This document shows, piece by piece, positions 49,843 through 59,720 of a stretch of 64,000 bases of DNA. The stretch lies in the NCBI GenBank assembly GCA_000703065.1, contig JNLK01000001.1:2874001-2938000 (forward strand). The letters are read 5' to 3'. Numbering within the stretch: position 1 is the stretch's first letter; each line of letters begins with the position of its first letter. The notes under the pieces were generated by a model. The model was not told the DNA's origin, searched no databases, and saw nothing but the letters and a program-made list of their open reading frames with translations. The position numbers were made by a program, and so were the translations under genes. This DNA comes from Lachnospiraceae bacterium AC2029 (GTDB taxonomy: Bacteria > Bacillota > Clostridia > Lachnospirales > Lachnospiraceae).

Positions 49843-52206
49843 ATGTTGTTTCGAATTCTGAAGAAAGACATACGCAGGAAGAAGACCATGAACCTGATCC
49901 TTCTTCTGTTCGTGATCCTGGCGACCATGTTCGTGGCCAGCGGCCTGTCAAATGTGATGGCGGTACTGAACGGAACGGATTACTACCTGGACAAGGCGGG
50001 ACTCGGGGATTATGTGGTCATCACCCAGGGGGACGGATGCTTCGGAGCGCTGGGGAATCAGCTGAAGGACGTAAAGGAAGCGAAGAGCTATCGTCTGGAA
50101 AGCTACATCGCCATCTCGGAGAAAGACCTTACCCATGATGGAGTAAAGGTGAAATCCGACAGTACCATGATGATCACCAGCGTTGATGATGACGGTCTCG
50201 CATACTTTGATAAGGACAATCAGGAGATCACCGAGGTACAGCCGGGACACATCTTTGTACAGCTGAAATTCCTGGAAGGGAACGACCTGAAGGTGGGGAA
50301 CACGCTTCACCTGTCGAAGGAAGATGTGGAACTGGACTTCATCATCGACGGAGCCTTCAAGGATGCATGTCTTGGATCCGGCATGATGGGAAATAACCGA
50401 TTCCTGATCTCCGGGAAGGACATGGAGAAGCTTGTGGCGAATGAAACCATCCGGCAAAAATGGGGCGGTGATATCGCTTATGTGGATACGGATGATGTGA
50501 AGGAGTTTGCAGCAGCCATTGCAGACATTGAGGGAATCTCCTTTGACGGCACCAGAAGCACCATCAAGCTGACCTATGTACTGTCGCTGATCATTGCATT
50601 TGTACTTTTGATCCTGTCCGTGGCACTGATCATTGTATCCTTCGTGGTTCTCCGGTTCGCCATCAACCTTTCGGTAATGGAGGACTTCCATGAGATCGGA
50701 GTGATGAAGGCCATCGGAATCAGGAACCGGAAGATCCGGGGAATGTACGCAGCGAAGTATCTGGCACTTGCAGTGCTGGGAGTTCTGATAGGCGGAGCCT
50801 TAAGCTTCCCATTCGGAAAGATGCTGATCAAGTCCGTCAGTGAGAACATGGTCCTGGGAAATGACAGCGACACGGCAGCTCACCTGATCGGCGGTCTGGC
50901 AGTGGTTTTGATCATCACCGGATTTGCATGGTTCTGTACAAGAAAGGTAAAGAAACTGTCACCTGTGGATGCCATCCGCAACGGACAGACCGGAGAGCGT
51001 TTCCGGAAGAAGAAAACCAGGGGCAGCGGTAAGGTTCGGAAGAATACGGAATTCTTCCTGGCAGTCAATGATCTTCGGAGCAATCCGAGGCGATATCTGT
51101 CAGTGTTCCTGTCCATCTTCATCTGTACACTGCTGGTACTGATGATCGTGAATATCACGGCAACCATGAAGAGCGACAGCTTCGTGGAATCCTTCGGTGC
51201 AAGAAGAGACATCTATGTGGATGATATCGATAACCTCAGAATACTGACCGGAACCGGAAGAGATGCATTTGAAGATTATATCAGTGAAAAGGAAAAGCTC
51301 CTTGCTGATGCAGGAATGCCCTGTGTGATCAGCGATGAGATCCAGTATAAGTATCCGGTGATCGTTGATGGAAAGAAATACAAGCTTGATATTCAGCAGG
51401 GAATCAATGTTGCTTCGGATGAGTACAGCTATCTGGAAGGTTCTGCTCCGCAGAATACTCATGAGGCAGCCATCACAACCCCGATCATGGAGAAGACGGG
51501 ACTGAAGTTAGGAGATACATTTACGATAGATTACGGTGATCACACCGAGGATTATCTGGTAACGGCAACCTTCCAGTCCATGAATCAGTTGGGGCTGGTG
51601 ATCCGGGTCCATCAGGATTCGGAAACGGATTTTGACCATCTCAGCAGTCTTTTCGGATTAGGGATCAAGTTTACGGACAACCCGAGTAAGAAGGAGATCG
51701 AAGCACGGAAGGATATGATCAGGGAGCTCTGGGGTGTGGATGACCTGAAGGTAATGAACGCTGCGGAATTCTGCGATGACTGCATGAAGTCAGCGGACTC
51801 CATGGAAGCAGTACAGAATCTGCTGTTGCTCATCACACTGATCGTAGTGATCCTGGTAACAGTGCTTATGGAGCGGTCCTTCGCTTCAGATGAGAAGACC
51901 CAGATCGCACTTCTGAAAGCTGTGGGCTTCCGGAACAGAGCCATCGTAAAATGGCATGTATGGCGGTTCGGCATCTGCACATTCTTCGCAGTGATCCTGG
52001 CCCTGGCAGTTTCCATCCCGGTGACGAACCTTTTGGGAACCCCCATCTTCGGAATGATGGGTCTGGATACGGTGGATTACAGATACAACGTCAGTATGAC
52101 CCTGGCCTATCCGGGAATCATCTTCGGATTTACCATCCTGGTGACCTGGATCGTGGCACAGTGCACACGTAAGATCAAGAGCAGCGATACGGCGAATATT
52201 GAATAG
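49843..52206 (+). CDS. FtsX-type ABC transporter permease
   Basis: 787 residues with two FtsX blocks. An N-terminal helix, a ~200-residue outer domain, three helices (LSLIIAFVLLILSVALIIVSF...), a fourth start helix after residue ~410 (YLSVFLSIFICTLLVLMIVNI), a second outer domain, and three final helices (FAVILALAVSIPVTNLL). Such permeases pair with MacB/LolD-type ATPases; with an adjacent two-component system they often sense or resist antimicrobial peptides. The ATPase is downstream beyond a hairpin-rich duplication. Confidence 0.88.
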   Translation: MLFRILKKDIRRKKTMNLILLLFVILATMFVASGLSNVMAVLNGTDYYLDKAGLGDYVVITQGDGCFGALGNQLKDVKEAKSYRLESYIAISEKDLTHDGVKVKSDSTMMITSVDDDGLAYFDKDNQEITEVQPGHIFVQLKFLEGNDLKVGNTLHLSKEDVELDFIIDGAFKDACLGSGMMGNNRFLISGKDMEKLVANETIRQKWGGDIAYVDTDDVKEFAAAIADIEGISFDGTRSTIKLTYVLSLIIAFVLLILSVALIIVSFVVLRFAINLSVMEDFHEIGVMKAIGIRNRKIRGMYAAKYLALAVLGVLIGGALSFPFGKMLIKSVSENMVLGNDSDTAAHLIGGLAVVLIITGFAWFCTRKVKKLSPVDAIRNGQTGERFRKKKTRGSGKVRKNTEFFLAVNDLRSNPRRYLSVFLSIFICTLLVLMIVNITATMKSDSFVESFGARRDIYVDDIDNLRILTGTGRDAFEDYISEKEKLLADAGMPCVISDEIQYKYPVIVDGKKYKLDIQQGINVASDEYSYLEGSAPQNTHEAAITTPIMEKTGLKLGDTFTIDYGDHTEDYLVTATFQSMNQLGLVIRVHQDSETDFDHLSSLFGLGIKFTDNPSKKEIEARKDMIRELWGVDDLKVMNAAEFCDDCMKSADSMEAVQNLLLLITLIVVILVTVLMERSFASDEKTQIALLKAVGFRNRAIVKWHVWRFGICTFFAVILALAVSIPVTNLLGTPIFGMMGLDTVDYRYNVSMTLAYPGIIFGFTILVTWIVAQCTRKIKSSDTANIE

Positions 52207-52210
52207 GAAT

Positions 52211-52416
52211 GAGAATTTCATCAGAAATTCTCATTCCGTAGACGCCCATCACCGAAGGTGATGCTCCGCGAAGCGGAGTTCGCGAACGGCATCGATAGCC
52301 GTTTGCGAAGGCCGAGAATTTCATCAGAAATTCTCATTCCGTAGACGCCCATCACCGAAGGTGATGCTCCGCGAAGAGGAGTTCGCGAACGGCATCGATA
52401 GCCGTTTGCGAAGGCC
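52211..52416. repeat. 103-bp tandem duplication of a multi-hairpin unit
   Basis: Copies 52211-52313 and 52314-52416 differ at one base (GCGAAGCGGAG versus GCGAAGAGGAG). Each holds four hairpins: GAGAATTTC-ATCA-GAAATTCTC, CATCACC-GAA-GGTGATG, CTCCGC-GAA-GCGGAG (broken in copy 2), and TTCGCGAACGGC-ATCGATA-GCCGTTTGCGAA. It fills the whole 240-base gap between permease and ATPase genes. Confidence 0.95.
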
Positions 52417-52446
52417 GGTGATCAGAAAATGAAAGGAAATAGGGAA

Positions 52447-53211
52447 ATGAGTACAATCTTAGAAGTGAAAGATCTTTGTAAGACATACATTATCGAGAAG
52501 CGTCAGAACCACGTTCTGAAAAATGTGAATTTCACCGTCGACGAGGGCGAGATGGTAGCCATCATGGGTCCCTCCGGTTCCGGTAAATCAACCCTCCTGT
52601 ATTCGGTGTCCGGAATGGATAAGGCCACCAGCGGAACCGTGGTCTTCGACGGAAAGGAGATCACCTCTCTGGGTGAGAAGGAAATGGCGGATGTCCGTCT
52701 GGATGAGATGGGATTCATTTTCCAGCAGATGTATATGATGAAGAATCTGACCATCCTGGACAACATCCTGCTTCCAGCCATGGAGAGCAAGAAGGAAGGT
52801 ATCTCCAAGGAGGAGAAGGTGAAGAGGGGCGAGGAGCTGATGCGGAAGCTGGGCATCATCGAGACGGCAGATCACGACATCAATGAGGTGTCCGGTGGTC
52901 AGCTGCAGAGAGCCTGCATCTGCCGAAGCATGATCAACGACCCGAAGATCATTTTCGCAGACGAGCCCACCGGTGCACTGAACCGGACCTCATCACAGGA
53001 GGTCATTGACGAGCTGGTGAACCTGAACAGGGAAGGGACCACCATACTCATGGTAACTCATGATGCGAAGGTGGCTGCAAGATGCTCACGGGTGTTGTAC
53101 ATCGTGGACGGAAATATCCAGGGTGAGTATGACAACACCGATGACGGAACCAAGGATCAGAAGCAGAGAGAACGTGCGCTGAATACATGGCTGATGGATC
53201 AGGGATGGTAA
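52447..53211 (+). CDS. ABC transporter ATP-binding protein (MacB/LolD type)
   Basis: 254 residues from ATG 52447 (MSTILEVKDLCKTY) with AGGG close upstream; ATG 52429 adds six residues. Walker A GPSGSGKST, Q-loop FIFQQMYMMKNLT, signature VSGGQLQRA, Walker B IIFADEPTGALN, H-loop MVTHD. The extended C-terminal tail (DDGTKDQKQRERALNTWLM) is common in this resistance-type group. Works with the permease at 49843-52206. Confidence 0.92.
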   Translation: MSTILEVKDLCKTYIIEKRQNHVLKNVNFTVDEGEMVAIMGPSGSGKSTLLYSVSGMDKATSGTVVFDGKEITSLGEKEMADVRLDEMGFIFQQMYMMKNLTILDNILLPAMESKKEGISKEEKVKRGEELMRKLGIIETADHDINEVSGGQLQRACICRSMINDPKIIFADEPTGALNRTSSQEVIDELVNLNREGTTILMVTHDAKVAARCSRVLYIVDGNIQGEYDNTDDGTKDQKQRERALNTWLMDQGW

Positions 53212-53297
53212 TTAAGGCTGAATCGTGTTAAACTTTTGTCTGACAGAATCATGTGAAAGGGGAAGCTGCACGAAGCTTCCGGTAGAGGATAACAGAG

Positions 53298-53756
53298 ATG
53301 TCTGAGCAGATGATCGAACTGGACGAGACGTATCTTCCGCAGATGGCGGAGCTTTATAAGCAGGCATTTGGCGGAGAACCCTGGAAGGATGACTGGAGTG
53401 ACAACGAACAGCTGATGGCGTATGTGAGGGAGATCTCCGGGAACTACAACGCCCTGAACTACGGACTTCTGATGGATGGAAAGCTGTGTGCCTTCTCCGT
53501 CGGGATGATCCGTCACTGGTGGGAGGGCACGAATTACAACATCGAAGAGTTCTGTGTAGCTCCCGAACTGCAGGGGCAGGGGATCGGATCAAGGTTTATG
53601 GGGATGATCGAGAATGACATCCGCAGGAAGGGACTGGCGGGAATCTTCCTTCAGACGGACAAGGATAAACCGGCCTACCGATTCTATAAAAAGAACGGAT
53701 TCGGAGATCTGGAGCTGCATGTAAGCCTGTACAAAAACCTTCGGGGCGAATCGTGA
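53298..53756 (+). CDS. GNAT family N-acetyltransferase
   Basis: 152 residues. Acetyl-CoA site FCVAPELQGQGIGSRFMGMIE, then GIFLQTDKDKPAYRFYKKNGF, the GNAT motifs A and B. Substrate unknown. It lies between the transporter and its two-component system, in the same direction with short gaps, so it may acetylate the same toxic compound or be a passenger. Confidence 0.88.
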   Translation: MSEQMIELDETYLPQMAELYKQAFGGEPWKDDWSDNEQLMAYVREISGNYNALNYGLLMDGKLCAFSVGMIRHWWEGTNYNIEEFCVAPELQGQGIGSRFMGMIENDIRRKGLAGIFLQTDKDKPAYRFYKKNGFGDLELHVSLYKNLRGES

Positions 53757-53807
53757 TCTGTAAAACAGACAAGTTACTGATCAAATGATGCCGGGGTGAA
53801 TACGGAA

Positions 53808-54527
53808 ATGATAGATATACTGATTGTAGAAGATCATAAGGAGATCGCATCGCTGCTGTCGGACTTCCTCCGGAAAGAGGGATATACCGTCAGCACGGCG
53901 GAGACAGGAGAGAAAGCCCTGCATCTGTATGAGACATACGGTGCAAGGCTTCTTGTGCTTGATATCAATCTTCCGGGAGAGATCGACGGTTTCGGCGTAC
54001 TCTCCGAAGTGCGGAAATCCTCGAATACCTACGTGCTGATCACCAGCGCTCGGACCGGGAAGGAGGATCAGCTGAAAGGACTCCGGATCGGGGCGGATGA
54101 TTATATCGAGAAGCCCTATGACGTTGATATCCTGATGGCAAAGATCCAGGGTGTCATGCGGAGAAAGTTCGAGCTGGATGAGATCGTATGCGGTGAGTTT
54201 CGCCTGAATACGGTAACGGAAACGCTGACCATAGACGGCGGAGCGAAGGGCAGTAAAGACGGATCATCCGGGAGCGGACAGGAGCGGACCGTGGAGCTTA
54301 CCACGAAGGAGTACGAGCTTCTGAAGCTGATGATGGAGCATGCAGGCACCACGTTAAAGAAGGACTACCTCTTCAATAACGTGTGGGGCAGTGATTCCGA
54401 ATCGGAACTTCAGACCCTGACAGTACATATCAAATGGCTTCGGGAGAAGCTGGAGAAGGATCCGAAGAAGCCGGAGCATATCATCACCGTGTGGGGCGTG
54501 GGCTACCGGTTTGAGGCTGGAAATTAA
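53808..54527 (+). CDS. OmpR-family response regulator
   Basis: 239 residues from ATG 53808 (MIDILIVEDH) with GGGGTGA nine bases upstream; a GTG at 53796 is the alternative. Asp52 in VLDINLPGEIDGFG, Thr/Ser in ITSARTG, Lys in YIEKPYD. The winged helix (LTTKEYELLKLMMEHAGTTLKKDYLFNNVWG) ends ITVWGVGYRFE. A Gly/Ser-rich insert (GGAKGSKDGSSGSGQ) precedes it. Confidence 0.93.
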   Translation: MIDILIVEDHKEIASLLSDFLRKEGYTVSTAETGEKALHLYETYGARLLVLDINLPGEIDGFGVLSEVRKSSNTYVLITSARTGKEDQLKGLRIGADDYIEKPYDVDILMAKIQGVMRRKFELDEIVCGEFRLNTVTETLTIDGGAKGSKDGSSGSGQERTVELTTKEYELLKLMMEHAGTTLKKDYLFNNVWGSDSESELQTLTVHIKWLREKLEKDPKKPEHIITVWGVGYRFEAGN

Positions 54528-54609
54528 AATGATACCGGGACCATACAGTTACAGGACGTGATTTTGAGACTGTATGGCAGCGGTAATTTTGGACTAAGGA
54601 CGATATCGG

Positions 54610-55830
54610 ATGAAGAAGAGAAAATGGGCGATTATAGTGATCTTCCTGCTGGAGGTTCTGCTGGCTGTCGGCAGTAACCTCCTTCTTCTGCGTGCCTGGG
54701 AAAATGAGAAAAATCTGGGTTACCGGGTGGAGCTGGGAAGAGTCCGACAGTCCCTGGATGATGGGATCGTGCCGAATGCATCGGCCTTTTCCCATATCAC
54801 GGACATTTCCGTCTACGATGCGGACAGAATTACTAATGAGGAATATACCGTATACTCCGCAAAGGATGGGACCCTGTATCAGATCACATATCGAAATGCG
54901 GTGGATCATTTGTCGACCCTTTTGATCCTGAACGGGGTGTGGCTGTGTACGATCCTTCTTACGGCGGGAATCCTGATCTACATTTACCGAAAGATCCTGA
55001 GGCCCTTCCGGGATATGGCGGAGCTGCCGGTGGAGCTGTCCAAGGGGAACCTGTCCATCCCGGTGAAGGAGGAACAGGATCGGTATTTTGGGCGGTTCCT
55101 CTGGGGCATGGATATGCTCCGGGATAAGCTGGAGACGGACAAGAATGACCGGCTGGCCATGGAACAGGAGAAGAAGACTCTGATCCTCACCATGTCCCAT
55201 GATATCAAGACTCCCCTGTCAGCCATCAAGCTGTACAACAGGGCACTGTCCGAGGATCTGTATGAGACTGAGGAGAAGAAACGGGAGGCCTACGAGGGAA
55301 TCGATCGGAATCTGAAGGAACTGGAGAAGTATATCGAAGAGATTCAGAGTACGGCCAGAGAGGATTTCCTGCAGATCTCCGTATCAGACGGAGAGTGGTA
55401 TCTGTCGGAGGTCATGGATGCGCTGGAGAAGCTGTATAAGGAAAAAACAGCGGAACGCAGGATCGAATTTACCGTTGAACCTTATCAGAACTGTCTGATC
55501 AGGGGTGATAAGGAACGCGGTTTGGAGGTACTGCAGAATCTTATGGAGAATGCCCTGAAATACGGGGACGGCAGGAGTATCCAGATTACCTTTGCAGACG
55601 AAGAGGACTGCAGGCTGGTAACAGTGGAGAACAGCGGATGTAAGCTGCCGGAACGGGAACTGCCGAATATCTTCGATTCCTTCTACCGGGGGAGTAATGC
55701 GAAGGATCAGAAGGGCAGCGGCCTGGGACTGTATATCTGTCGCAGACTGATGCAGGCCATGGACGGCGAAGTCTTCGCGGAGACCCGTGGAGATAACTTC
55801 GCGGTGACGGCAGTATTCCGGAAGAGGTAG
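54610..55830 (+). CDS. Sensor histidine kinase
   Basis: 406 residues. Two helices (WAIIVIFLLEVLLAVGSNLLLL; LLILNGVWLCTILLTAGILIYIY) with a ~75-residue outer loop, a HAMP-like segment (RPFRDMAELPVELSKGNLSIPV), His197 in TMSHDIKTPLSAIK, and the ATPase boxes LMENALKYGDG, IFDSFYRG and GSGLGLYICRRLMQ. Pairs with the regulator at 53808-54527. Confidence 0.93.
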   Translation: MKKRKWAIIVIFLLEVLLAVGSNLLLLRAWENEKNLGYRVELGRVRQSLDDGIVPNASAFSHITDISVYDADRITNEEYTVYSAKDGTLYQITYRNAVDHLSTLLILNGVWLCTILLTAGILIYIYRKILRPFRDMAELPVELSKGNLSIPVKEEQDRYFGRFLWGMDMLRDKLETDKNDRLAMEQEKKTLILTMSHDIKTPLSAIKLYNRALSEDLYETEEKKREAYEGIDRNLKELEKYIEEIQSTAREDFLQISVSDGEWYLSEVMDALEKLYKEKTAERRIEFTVEPYQNCLIRGDKERGLEVLQNLMENALKYGDGRSIQITFADEEDCRLVTVENSGCKLPERELPNIFDSFYRGSNAKDQKGSGLGLYICRRLMQAMDGEVFAETRGDNFAVTAVFRKR

Positions 55831-55865
55831 AGCGGAAGATCTGTCACGAAGGAACCGACACGAAA

Positions 55866-55901
55866 GGAAATACGAAAAGGAATACGAAAAGGAATACGAA
55901 A
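55866..55901. repeat. GGAATACGAAAA short tandem repeat
   Basis: About three units of GGAA(A)TACGAAAA directly after the kinase gene. Simple purine-rich sequence of no evident function. Confidence 0.6.
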
Positions 55902-55941
55902 GCAAAGAGAAATACTCGGGAAGAGTTCGTAAGAAGAATAC

Positions 55942-55988
55942 AAAAAAAGCGAAGACATCATCAGTGACGGGACGTCTTCGCTTTTTTG
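55942..55988. terminator. Bidirectional terminator between kinase gene and cvpA
   Basis: AAAAAAGCGAAGAC pairs with GTCTTCGCTTTTTT around a ~16-base loop; both strands end in a T run. Confidence 0.9.
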
Positions 55989-56038
55989 TATGCTTCATTT
56001 TTCAGCAGGAATCCCCGATCCACTTATGTGGGGGGATG

Positions 56039-56758
56039 TCACCTGAGGGAGATCTTCATCAGTATATTGTGATCATGGAGCCACTGAAGACCGGAGTTGT
56101 CCTTCAGCAGATTTGTATAGGCATCACCGTCCATCAGAAGGGAAGTGACAAACATAACGACCCAGACGATGAGGAATCCGAAGATCACTCCGGCGACCAC
56201 GCCGCCTGTTTTGTCCACCAGATTCAGCAGGGCAAATTTTTTCGCTGCAGAGCTGATCAGAATGACTGCGACCCAAAGCATCAAACGGATCAGAACAAAG
56301 GTGATGATTCCTGCGATGATGTTAATGATGACATGGGTGGCGGTTTTCGCTACATATCGATATACGTTGTCAACGCCAAGCTCCTTGTAGCCCTGAGAGT
56401 TGTTGTTCGCCAGAAGGGTCTCCTCGAGGAAATCGGGAATACGAAGCTCCTTGATCAGGCTGACCTGATCCTGCTTGGACGGGTTCTGCTTCATCAGCTC
56501 CTCCACCTGGGCCTCGGTTCCGCCGACGGTTTCCTTAACCTTATCCTGTACGAGTGTGTACATCTTATTTTCGATGGACCGCCCCATGGCAGTGTGGTTC
56601 TCAAGTACATTGCAGACGATCGGAGTAAGTAAATAGGAAAGAACCAGTGCAAGGATCGTCGCAACGATGCTGATCATGGATTTTATAAGTCCTCTTTTAT
56701 ATCCGATGAAGCCGAAGAGACCGACACAAACTATGACAAATATCACTAGCCAGTTCAC
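56039..56758 (-). CDS. CvpA family membrane protein
   Basis: 239 residues. N-terminal helices (NWLVIFVIVCVGLFGFIGYKRGLI; IVATILALVLSYLL), a middle charged region, and two C-terminal helices (IINIIAGIITFVLIRLMLWVAVIL; VVAGVIFGFLIVWVVMFVTSLL). The GxxRGLIKS pattern after the first helix is typical of CvpA. In E. coli CvpA affects colicin V export; the general role is unclear. Confidence 0.82.
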   Translation of the reverse strand: MNWLVIFVIVCVGLFGFIGYKRGLIKSMISIVATILALVLSYLLTPIVCNVLENHTAMGRSIENKMYTLVQDKVKETVGGTEAQVEELMKQNPSKQDQVSLIKELRIPDFLEETLLANNNSQGYKELGVDNVYRYVAKTATHVIINIIAGIITFVLIRLMLWVAVILISSAAKKFALLNLVDKTGGVVAGVIFGFLIVWVVMFVTSLLMDGDAYTNLLKDNSGLQWLHDHNILMKISLR

Positions 56759-56851
56759 AGCTGAAATAACCTCCTGTTACGGATGGAATTCCTACATTTC
56801 GTAAGTTGATTTGAGAATTATAGCAAAAAAAAGAAGAGTCTGCAATAAGTG

Positions 56852-56880
56852 TTGACAACCCGGGACCAGAGTGATATAAC
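56852..56880 (+). promoter_or_regulatory. clpB promoter
   Basis: TTGACA (56852-56857), 17-base spacer, TATAAC (56875-56880), 14 bases before the CIRCE element. Confidence 0.88.
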
Positions 56881-56893
56881 AGAATCAAATAGA

Positions 56894-56920
56894 TTAGCAC
56901 TCACCAAGCGAGAGTGCTAA
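56894..56920. promoter_or_regulatory. CIRCE element (HrcA operator)
   Basis: Perfect consensus TTAGCACTC-N9-GAGTGCTAA just after the -10 and 23 bases before the clpB start. HrcA represses heat-shock genes by binding CIRCE, which is usually found at groESL and hrcA-dnaK; here it puts clpB under HrcA. Confidence 0.96.
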
Positions 56921-56943
56921 CAGAACGGAAAGAGGGTGATGTT

Positions 56944-59526
56944 ATGACACTGGAGAATTTTACAAAGAAATCAGTTGAAGCCATCGAAATGATGCAGAAG
57001 CTGGCGGACCGGTACGGACAGCTGGAACTGCAGACGGAGCATCTTCTGTATTCACTGCTGTCCATAGAAGACAGTCTGATCGTCAAGATCCTGTCGAAGC
57101 AGGGTGTTGATGTTACAGCTATTTCAAGGGATGCAGAGGGACTGCTTTCGAAGCTGCCGCGCGTTAACGGAGCGTCACAGGATCCCTATGTTGGAAATGA
57201 TCTCAGGAAGACGCTGGGCAGGGCTGAGGACGAAGCAAAGAAGATGGGAGACCGGTACATTTCCGTGGAACATCTCTTCCTGGGACTTTTCGCCCATGGC
57301 AGCTCGGATGTCAGGAATCTGTTGAAGAAATACGGGATCAAAGAATCGGAATTCCTGAATGTGGTAAAAAATCTGCGAGATGGGCGGACGGTACAGTCCG
57401 ACAGCCCGGAGGACAGCTATGACGCTCTGGAGAAATACGGCACCAGTCTGGTACAGCGGGCGAGAGAACAGAAGCTGGATCCGGTCATCGGCCGTGACAC
57501 GGAGATCCGGAATATCATCCGGATCCTGTCCCGGAAGACCAAGAACAATCCTGTGCTGATCGGTGATCCCGGCGTTGGTAAGACGGCTGCCATCGAGGGC
57601 CTGGCGCAGCGGATCGTAAAGGGCGATGTGCCGGATTCCCTGAAGGATAAGGAGATCTTCTCGCTGGATATGGGCTCGCTCATTGCGGGCGCCAAGTACC
57701 GTGGTGAATTCGAGGAACGTCTGAAGGCGGTACTGGATTCCGTGAAGAAGTCCGACGGACGGATCATCCTCTTTATCGATGAGCTGCATACCATCGTGGG
57801 TGCCGGCAAGACCGAGGGATCTCTGGATGCCGGAAATATGCTGAAGCCCATGCTGGCCCGGGGTGAGTTGCACTGCATCGGTGCCACCACCGTGGACGAA
57901 TACAGAAAATATATCGAGAAGGACAAGGCGCTGGAGAGACGGTTCCAGCCGGTTATGGTAAATGAGCCGACGGTGGAGGATACCATTTCCATCCTGCGAG
58001 GTATCAAGAACCGTTATGAGGTCTACCATGGTGTCAAGATCTCGGACGGAGCTCTGGTTTCGGCGGCAACCCTGTCGAACCGTTATATCTCCGACAGGTT
58101 CCTGCCGGACAAGGCCATCGACCTGGTGGACGAGGCCTGCGCCATGATCAAGACGGAACTGAATTCCATGCCTGCGGAGCTGGATGAGATCTTCCGGAAG
58201 ATCATGCAGCTGGAGATCGAGGAAGCCGCACTGAAGAACGAGGAGGACAATCTTTCGAAGGAACGGCTGAAGGTTCTTTCCGGCGAACTGGCAGAGCTTC
58301 GGGAGAAGGCGTCCTCCATGAAGGCCACCTGGGAGCAGGAAAAGGCGGAGGTGGACCGGGTATCCACAGTACGTGAGGAAATCGAGCAGACCAAGGATGA
58401 GATCCAGATCGCCCAGCGCGAATACAATCTGGACAAGGCGGCCGAGCTGCAGTACGGCAAGCTGCCGGGTCTGGAGAAGGAGCTGGAGCAGTTGGAGGAG
58501 AAGCTGGCGAAGGAAGGACGCCAGATGCTCCATGAAACCGTAACAGAAGATGAGATCGAGAAGATCATTTCCAAATGGACCGGCATTCCGGTTGCAAAGC
58601 TTTCCGAATCCGAACGGGCGAAGACGTTACATTTGCCGGAAGAGCTGCATAAGAGAGTTGTAGGACAGGATACGGCAGTCAGCCTGGTAAGCGACGCCAT
58701 CCTTCGGTCCCGTGCGGGGATCAAGGATCCCAGCAAGCCCATCGGATCCTTCCTCTTCCTGGGACCCACCGGTGTCGGTAAGACGGAGCTGGCAAAGGCG
58801 CTGGCAGAGGCATTGTTCGATGATGAGAACAGTGTGGTCCGGATCGATATGAGTGAATATATGGAGAAGCACAGTGTGGCAAGACTCATCGGAGCGCCTC
58901 CGGGATACGTGGGCTACGATGAGGGAGGACAGCTGACGGAAGCAGTACGGCGGAAGCCTTATGCAGTGGTCCTTTTCGATGAGGTTGAGAAGGCGCATCC
59001 GGATGTGTTCAATGTCATGCTGCAGATCCTGGATGACGGACGGATCACGGATTCCAAGGGCAACACCGTGGATTTCAAGAATACGATCCTGATCATGACC
59101 TCCAATATCGGTTCCCAGTATCTGCTGGAGGGCATCGGCGAAGACGGCGAATTCCTGCCGGAGACCGAGCAGAAGGTGATGGGAGATCTCCGGAATTATT
59201 TCCGTCCGGAGTTCCTGAACCGATTGGATGAGACCATCCTCTTCAAGCCGCTTTCCGAGAAGGAGATCAGCTCCATCGTAGAGCTTCTGCTGGCAGATCT
59301 GAACAGACGGCTTGCAGATAAGGAGCTTTCCGTTGCACTGACGGATGCTGCAAAGGAAGAGATCGTAAGGAAGGGGTATGACCCGGTTTACGGAGCCCGT
59401 CCGCTGAAGCGTTACCTCCAGAAAAATGTGGAAACGCTGGTGGCACGTGCCATCCTTCAGGGCAGCCTCCGTATGGGAGATACCATTACCATCGACGCCG
59501 GGAACGGACAGCTGGTCATTCACTGA
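56944..59526 (+). CDS. clpB: ATP-dependent chaperone ClpB
   Basis: 860 residues from ATG 56944 ([13 protein letters not shown]) behind AGAGGGTG. Clp-N repeat domain (1-150), NBD1 with Walker [14 protein letters not shown] and [12 protein letters not shown], coiled-coil M domain (~400-520, [20 protein letters not shown]), NBD2 with [14 protein letters not shown] and [13 protein letters not shown], and sensor region [10 protein letters not shown]. The M domain and lack of a ClpP-binding loop fit ClpB, which resolves aggregates with DnaK. Confidence 0.96.
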   Translation: MTLENFTKKSVEAIEMMQKLADRYGQLELQTEHLLYSLLSIEDSLIVKILSKQGVDVTAISRDAEGLLSKLPRVNGASQDPYVGNDLRKTLGRAEDEAKKMGDRYISVEHLFLGLFAHGSSDVRNLLKKYGIKESEFLNVVKNLRDGRTVQSDSPEDSYDALEKYGTSLVQRAREQKLDPVIGRDTEIRNIIRILSRKTKNNPVLIGDPGVGKTAAIEGLAQRIVKGDVPDSLKDKEIFSLDMGSLIAGAKYRGEFEERLKAVLDSVKKSDGRIILFIDELHTIVGAGKTEGSLDAGNMLKPMLARGELHCIGATTVDEYRKYIEKDKALERRFQPVMVNEPTVEDTISILRGIKNRYEVYHGVKISDGALVSAATLSNRYISDRFLPDKAIDLVDEACAMIKTELNSMPAELDEIFRKIMQLEIEEAALKNEEDNLSKERLKVLSGELAELREKASSMKATWEQEKAEVDRVSTVREEIEQTKDEIQIAQREYNLDKAAELQYGKLPGLEKELEQLEEKLAKEGRQMLHETVTEDEIEKIISKWTGIPVAKLSESERAKTLHLPEELHKRVVGQDTAVSLVSDAILRSRAGIKDPSKPIGSFLFLGPTGVGKTELAKALAEALFDDENSVVRIDMSEYMEKHSVARLIGAPPGYVGYDEGGQLTEAVRRKPYAVVLFDEVEKAHPDVFNVMLQILDDGRITDSKGNTVDFKNTILIMTSNIGSQYLLEGIGEDGEFLPETEQKVMGDLRNYFRPEFLNRLDETILFKPLSEKEISSIVELLLADLNRRLADKELSVALTDAAKEEIVRKGYDPVYGARPLKRYLQKNVETLVARAILQGSLRMGDTITIDAGNGQLVIH

Positions 59527-59540
59527 TAGCGTGACAGAGG

Positions 59541-59626
59541 GACCATTCGACGAGGCACTATACAGGAATGCCAGGCCATAGGGCCGAGGAAAATGTATGT
59601 GATGGGAATCGTGCAAACGATTACTT
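59541..59626. repeat. Second copy of the ISLre2 downstream sequence, without the core
   Basis: Matches 48404-48425 (GACCATTCGACGAGGCACTA) and then 48566-48623 (GCCGAGGA, AATCGTGC-AACGATT-CTTGACA) with scattered differences. The ~140-base nested core is replaced by about 14 bases. No transposase gene is nearby, so this is a solo remnant or a small non-autonomous element. Confidence 0.8.
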
Positions 59627-59635
59627 GACAGTAAC

Positions 59636-59679
59636 CAGGGACAGGTTTTGTTTGACAGAGCCTGTCCCTGTGATACAAT
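59636..59679 (+). promoter_or_regulatory. Promoter of the LRR gene inside a GGGACAGG palindrome
   Basis: TTGACA (59652-59657), 16-base spacer, TACAAT (59674-59679). The -35 lies in the loop of the inverted pair CAGGGACAGG (59636-59645)/CCTGTCCCTG (59661-59670), which also fills part of the spacer; binding or cruciform formation there should affect the promoter. Confidence 0.65.
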
Positions 59680-59720
59680 TTATATTGGGTTTACATTTTT
59701 AGTAAAGGAAGGTATTGCTT

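Noticed and set aside
57175-58533. Long minus-strand frame opposite clpB
   Set aside because: Antisense of a highly conserved gene with biased codon use; no independent start signal.
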